A stretch of 43,337 nt of DNA, from positions 1 through 43,337 of the forward strand of contig CALVNZ010000006.1 in assembly GCA_944350115.1 (NCBI GenBank). The letters run 5' to 3'. The translations under genes and the position numbers were made by a program. The stretch's first letter is position 1, and every line of letters starts with the position of its first letter. Below are positions 41,140 through 43,337 of this stretch, one piece after another. The notes under the pieces were generated by a model that saw only the letters and a program-made list of their open reading frames with translations, searched no databases and was not told the DNA's origin. Source of the DNA: an uncultured Clostridia bacterium. Lineage in GTDB: Bacteria; Bacillota; Clostridia; Christensenellales; UBA1242.

Positions 41140-41847
41140 TTAAATTATCAAGCCACCCGAAACAATCAAATTTTCACCCGTCACAAAATCATTTTCAGCT
41201 AAATATAAAACTGCTTTTGCAACGTGCTGACCTTCACCCAATTTTCTTAAAGGAGTAAGTTTTGTTATTTCATCTTTTTCTTGCTTATTAAAGCACGCGT
41301 TCATCTTAGTATCAATAAATCCAGGGCTTACACAATTTACCCTAATTTGTAATGGGGCACATTCCTTAGCCAGAGCTTTTGTCAACCCTATAATGCCTGC
41401 CTTACTTGCAGAATAAACAGCCTCGCAACTTCCCCCATAAACGCCCAAAAAAGAAGAAATGTTCACTAAACATCCTCCTTTTTTAATTAACGGCAAAAAG
41501 TATTTATTGCAATAAATTGTTCCATTCAAATTCGTTTTTATAATGCCATCTATTTCAACAACTGATTTGTCAATAAGCATAGATTCATTTTCTGCAATTC
41601 CAGCATTACACACAATCAAATCAAAAAATTGATTTTTTCTTTTTAATAGTTCAGAAAATTCTTTTACTTCGTTTGGATCAGAAATGTCAAAATTAAACGT
41701 CTTGACTTCTGTTTTTAAGCCTTGCATATTTATTTGATTTTTAAAAGCACACAAAAAAACATCATATCCTTTCTCTGACAGAGCAAGGGCTATGCTTCTT
41801 CCTATGTCGCCAGATGTGCCTGTAACTAGTGCGGTTTTTCTTAACAT
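41140..41847 (-). CDS. Short-chain dehydrogenase/reductase (FabG-like)
   Basis: An NAD(P)-dependent oxidoreductase of the SDR family. The 235-residue product has the cofactor motif TGTSGDIGRSIA (about residues 9-20), NAG in IVCNAGIAEN (about 83-92), the catalytic Ser in VNISSFLG, and the YSASKAG motif with Tyr and Lys. PGFIDTKMN follows. It resembles 3-oxoacyl-ACP reductase, but no fatty-acid genes are nearby, so the substrate is open. I use ATG 41847; a TTG at 41856 is inside the spacing of the ribosome-binding site. It overlaps the degV end by seven bases. Confidence 0.9.
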   Translation of the reverse strand: MLRKTALVTGTSGDIGRSIALALSEKGYDVFLCAFKNQINMQGLKTEVKTFNFDISDPNEVKEFSELLKRKNQFFDLIVCNAGIAENESMLIDKSVVEIDGIIKTNLNGTIYCNKYFLPLIKKGGCLVNISSFLGVYGGSCEAVYSASKAGIIGLTKALAKECAPLQIRVNCVSPGFIDTKMNACFNKQEKDEITKLTPLRKLGEGQHVAKAVLYLAENDFVTGENLIVSGGLII

Positions 41848-42662
41848 ATATAGCAAACTCCAATTGCCGGTCCAATATGCGCGGCAACAACTGGGCCAAG
41901 CTCTCCTTCATAAATTTTAGTTTTTGGAAAAACTTCTTTCATTTTTTGAAAAAGCGCATCAAAATATTTTGTATTGGCAATGTGAATAGCAAACAATCTT
42001 TTAGTTTTTTGAGGAATCATAGCAATCAAATCCGCAATAGCTTTTCCCATTCCAAAAATTTTCTTAGCACACAAAAGCGTGCCTTGTTTAAATGTTAAAA
42101 TAGGTTTAATTTGCAAAAGCGATCCAATAGTAGCAGAAACTTTGCCAATTCTGCCACCACGTTTTAAATACTCCAAACTGTCTGGGACAAAACAAATTTG
42201 GCTGTTTATTTGAAGCTGAGAAATATATTTTACGATTTGTTCACGGCTCCAACCTTCTTTTGCCTTATCAATAACTTCCATGCAATAACCCCAAATGTTT
42301 TGGCCAGTGCTCATAGAATCTAAAACAGTAATTTTTTCAGGATCTTTGCAATTTTCTTTTGCTAAATTTGCAACAGAAAAAGTTCCTGAAAGTGATGAAG
42401 ATATTGTAAAAACTATTGCTTCATTTCCTTCATCAATAACTTTGTTATAAGCATTAATAAATGATTCTGGCGAAGGCTGTGAAGTTTTTGGAAATAATTT
42501 TGTTTTTGTAAAACTTTCAAAAAAGCTGTCAAAAGAGCCAGGAAGACCTTCCTCAAACTCTTGATCCATGTAATGAATATGCAAAGGTATCACTTGTATA
42601 TCATTTTCATTTATAAAATTTTTCGGGATGTACGCTGTTGAATCAACAATAAGTTTAATCAT
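41841..42662 (-). CDS. DegV family fatty-acid-binding protein
   Basis: DegV/FakB proteins bind a fatty acid and present it to the FakA kinase. The 273-residue product starts MIKLIVDSTAYIPK at ATG 42662, with GGAGGG upstream. It has the ligand-site motifs PKTSQPSPESF and ISSSLSGTFSVA, plus LEYLKRGGRIGK and FAIHIANTKYFD. A two-gene unit with the SDR gene suggests lipid-related work, but fakA is not in the window. Confidence 0.92.
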   Translation of the reverse strand: MIKLIVDSTAYIPKNFINENDIQVIPLHIHYMDQEFEEGLPGSFDSFFESFTKTKLFPKTSQPSPESFINAYNKVIDEGNEAIVFTISSSLSGTFSVANLAKENCKDPEKITVLDSMSTGQNIWGYCMEVIDKAKEGWSREQIVKYISQLQINSQICFVPDSLEYLKRGGRIGKVSATIGSLLQIKPILTFKQGTLLCAKKIFGMGKAIADLIAMIPQKTKRLFAIHIANTKYFDALFQKMKEVFPKTKIYEGELGPVVAAHIGPAIGVCYIC

Positions 42663-42675
42663 AAAACCCTCCAAG

Positions 42676-42694
42676 TTATGTTAGTTTAACATAA
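42676..42694. promoter_or_regulatory. Palindrome at the degV transcription start
   Basis: TTATGTTA, GTT, TAACATAA: 8-bp perfect inverted repeat between the degV -10 box and the Shine-Dalgarno. It could be an operator or a 5'-end hairpin and shares the TTATGTTA core with the dispersed palindromes. Confidence 0.5.
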
Positions 42695-42723
42695 TTATAT
42701 TTTTTCTCCAACATTTTTAACAA
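42694..42723 (-). promoter_or_regulatory. Sigma-A promoter of degV-SDR
   Basis: Minus strand TTGTTA (42723-42718), 18 bases, TATAAT (42699-42694). The start is expected near 42687. Confidence 0.65.
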
Positions 42724-42729
42724 TATAAT

Positions 42730-42758
42730 TTGACATTATTTTAAGTAAAGACTAATAT
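42730..42758 (+). promoter_or_regulatory. Promoter candidate for tRNA-Pro(CGG)
   Basis: TTGACA (42730-42735), 17 bases, TAATAT (42753-42758), about 75 bases upstream of the tRNA. Good boxes, though the distance leaves a long 5' leader. Confidence 0.6.
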
Positions 42759-42834
42759 TTAAATATAAAAAACATAATTATATCAACCTATATTATTAAA
42801 ATATTATAAAACGTTTTCATAAAATCACAAAAAT

Positions 42835-42910
42835 CGGCGTGTAGCGCAGTTGGTAGCGCGCATGGTTCGGGACCATGAGGTCGTGGGTTCAAATCCCGCC
42901 ACGCCGACCA
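42835..42910 (+). tRNA. tRNA-Pro, anticodon CGG
   Basis: Acceptor CGGCGTG (42835-42841) pairs with CACGCCG (42900-42906), then A and encoded CCA (42908-42910). D arm GCGC...GCGC with AGTTGGTAG. Anticodon stem CATGG/CCATG with loop TTCGGGA: anticodon CGG at 42868-42870, reading CCG. T arm has GGTTCAAATC. 76 bases. Confidence 0.95.
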
Positions 42911-42938
42911 AAATATTTTTTAAAAATATTATTTTTTG

Positions 42939-42979
42939 GCTATTATGTTATTAAAACATAACATAATAGCATTTTTTTT
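42939..42979 (+). terminator. AT-rich hairpin terminator after tRNA-Pro (palindromic element copy D)
   Basis: GCTATTATGTTAT (42939-42951), loop TAAAAC, ATAACATAATAGC (42958-42970), followed by A and eight T's. A 13-bp perfect stem. On the minus strand it is almost identical to copy C at 33221-33250. Confidence 0.8.
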
Positions 42980-43074
42980 ATTTTTTTATTTTTTTCACAA
43001 AGTTTGTTAAAAAAATATATAAATAAATAAGTTAAAAAATTTTTTAGATTTTGTCAAAAAGTTTTTTATTTTTC

Positions 43075-43103
43075 TTGACATCATTTTGTGATTAGTGTAA
43101 AAT
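43075..43103 (+). promoter_or_regulatory. Sigma-A promoter for tRNA-Pro(UGG) and the next tRNA
   Basis: TTGACA (43075-43080), 17 bases, TAAAAT (43098-43103). Transcription should start near 43110, about 17 bases before the tRNA. Confidence 0.85.
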
Positions 43104-43111
43104 ATCTTCGC

Positions 43112-43215
43112 AAGCCTAAAAAACGTCGGGGTGTAGCGCAGTTGGTAGCGCACGTGGTTTGGGACCATGGGGTCGGGAGTTCGAGCCTCTCCACCCCGAC
43201 CATCTTCTTAGGCTT
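43112..43215 (+). repeat. Inverted repeat that embraces tRNA-Pro(UGG)
   Basis: AAGCCTAA (43112-43119) and TTAGGCTT (43208-43215) are perfect complements and lie 7 bases before and 5 bases after the tRNA. They could form an outer stem of the precursor. Confidence 0.6.
43127..43202 (+). tRNA. tRNA-Pro, anticodon TGG
   Basis: Acceptor CGGGGTG (43127-43133) pairs with CACCCCG (43192-43198), then A and encoded CCA (43200-43202). Anticodon stem CGTGG/CCATG (one G-T), loop TTTGGGA: anticodon TGG at 43160-43162. The body is closely related to tRNA-Pro(CGG), sharing the 16 bases around TGTAGCGCAGTTGGTA. Confidence 0.96.
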
Positions 43216-43261
43216 TACCTTTTTAAAAAAAAGGAATTAAAGAAAGAAGAGTGATGCATCA

Positions 43262-43337
43262 GGGCCTTTAGCTCAGTTGGTTAGAGCAACCGGCTCATAA
43301 CCGGTCGGTCCGGGGTTCGAGTCCCTGAAGGCCCACC
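43262..43337 (+). tRNA. tRNA with anticodon CAT, probably tRNA-Ile2 (lysidine type)
   Basis: Acceptor GGGCCTT (43262-43268) pairs with AAGGCCC (43328-43334), then A and CC; the last A of CCA is cut by the window end. Anticodon stem CCGG/CCGG region with loop CTCATAA, anticodon CAT. An automatic tool would call this Met. The acceptor GGGCCTT, TTAGCTCAGTTGGTTAGAGC and the CTCATAA loop resemble Firmicutes tRNA-Ile2, whose C34 is changed to lysidine by TilS; Firmicutes elongator tRNA-Met usually has a TTCATAC loop. The family choice is recall-based. Confidence 0.85.

Noticed and set aside
42676..42694. Possible dif site (TTATGTTA...TAACATAA)
   Set aside because: It is symmetrical with a 3-base centre, unlike the 11-6-11 asymmetric dif, and fits an operator or 5' hairpin of degV better.

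Overview
The window is a low-GC, gene-dense stretch from a Gram-positive, endospore-forming bacterium of the Firmicutes (Clostridia-like). The signs are the complete spoIIIAA-AH operon, spoIVB, yunB, spoVAC-AD-AE and spoIIAA-spoIIAB-sigF, AG-rich Shine-Dalgarno sites, a T-box leader, short SpoIIAA/SpoIIAB-type regulators, and very compact operons with 1-17 base overlaps. Several blocks look trimmed compared with Bacillus: accB, accC, folD, ispA and dxs are missing from the spoIIIA-nusB-xseAB neighbourhood, spo0A is missing after spoIVB, and spoVAA/spoVAB are missing after sigF. No species can be named from the sequence alone; a small-genome gut clostridial lineage would fit.

Layout. 1-410 (-): 5' part of an unrecognised gene with 84-bp in-frame tandem repeats, cut by the window edge. 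661-5403 (+): spoIIIA operon (mother-cell side of the forespore feeding-tube channel). 5459-9243 (+): yqhY/asp23-nusB-xseA-xseB-proS. 9325-9918 (+): CorB/DUF21-like membrane protein. 10078-12628 (+): infC (AUU start)-rpmI-rplT-rRNA methyltransferase-yebC, with an attenuator-like leader. 12693-16980 (+): ruvC-ruvA-ruvB-queA-tgt. 17097-18686 (+): rny. 18775-19362 (+): small multidrug-export family membrane protein, probably with an AUU start. 19452-23568 (-): serS, an unknown 319-residue protein, and a membrane-anchored PadR regulator. 23741-24769 (+): Xer-type recombinase. 24824-28237 (-): argR-recN-spoIVB. 28549-34270 (-): pheS-pheT-cysteine desulfurase-thiI behind a Phe T-box. 34592-35488 (+): RluA-family pseudouridine synthase. 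35500-38048 (-): spoVAC-AD-AE and yunB. 38143-39540 (+): an unrecognised lipoprotein. 39548-42662 (-): degV-SDR and spoIIAA-spoIIAB-sigF. 42835-43337 (+): tRNA-Pro(CGG), tRNA-Pro(UGG), and a CAU tRNA that looks like tRNA-Ile2.

How it works together. About a third of the genes serve sporulation (SpoIIA switch and sigma F in the forespore; SpoIIIA channel and SpoIVB signalling between compartments; SpoVA calcium-dipicolinate channel; YunB). The rest is mostly translation (aminoacyl-tRNA synthetases, tRNA modification by QueA/Tgt/ThiI/RluA, ribosomal proteins, IF3) and DNA repair/recombination (RuvABC, RecN, exonuclease VII, Xer).

No CRISPR array, insertion sequence, rRNA or prophage is visible. 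The most unusual signals are: a recurrent -10 box placed exactly six bases before a start codon without a ribosome-binding site (leaderless genes); two AUU start codons; a family of AT-rich palindromes of about 30 bp sitting just after stop codons; a PadR regulator fused to four membrane segments; a lipoprotein gene inverted between sigF and spoVA with a sigma-G-like promoter; and the repeat protein at the left edge.
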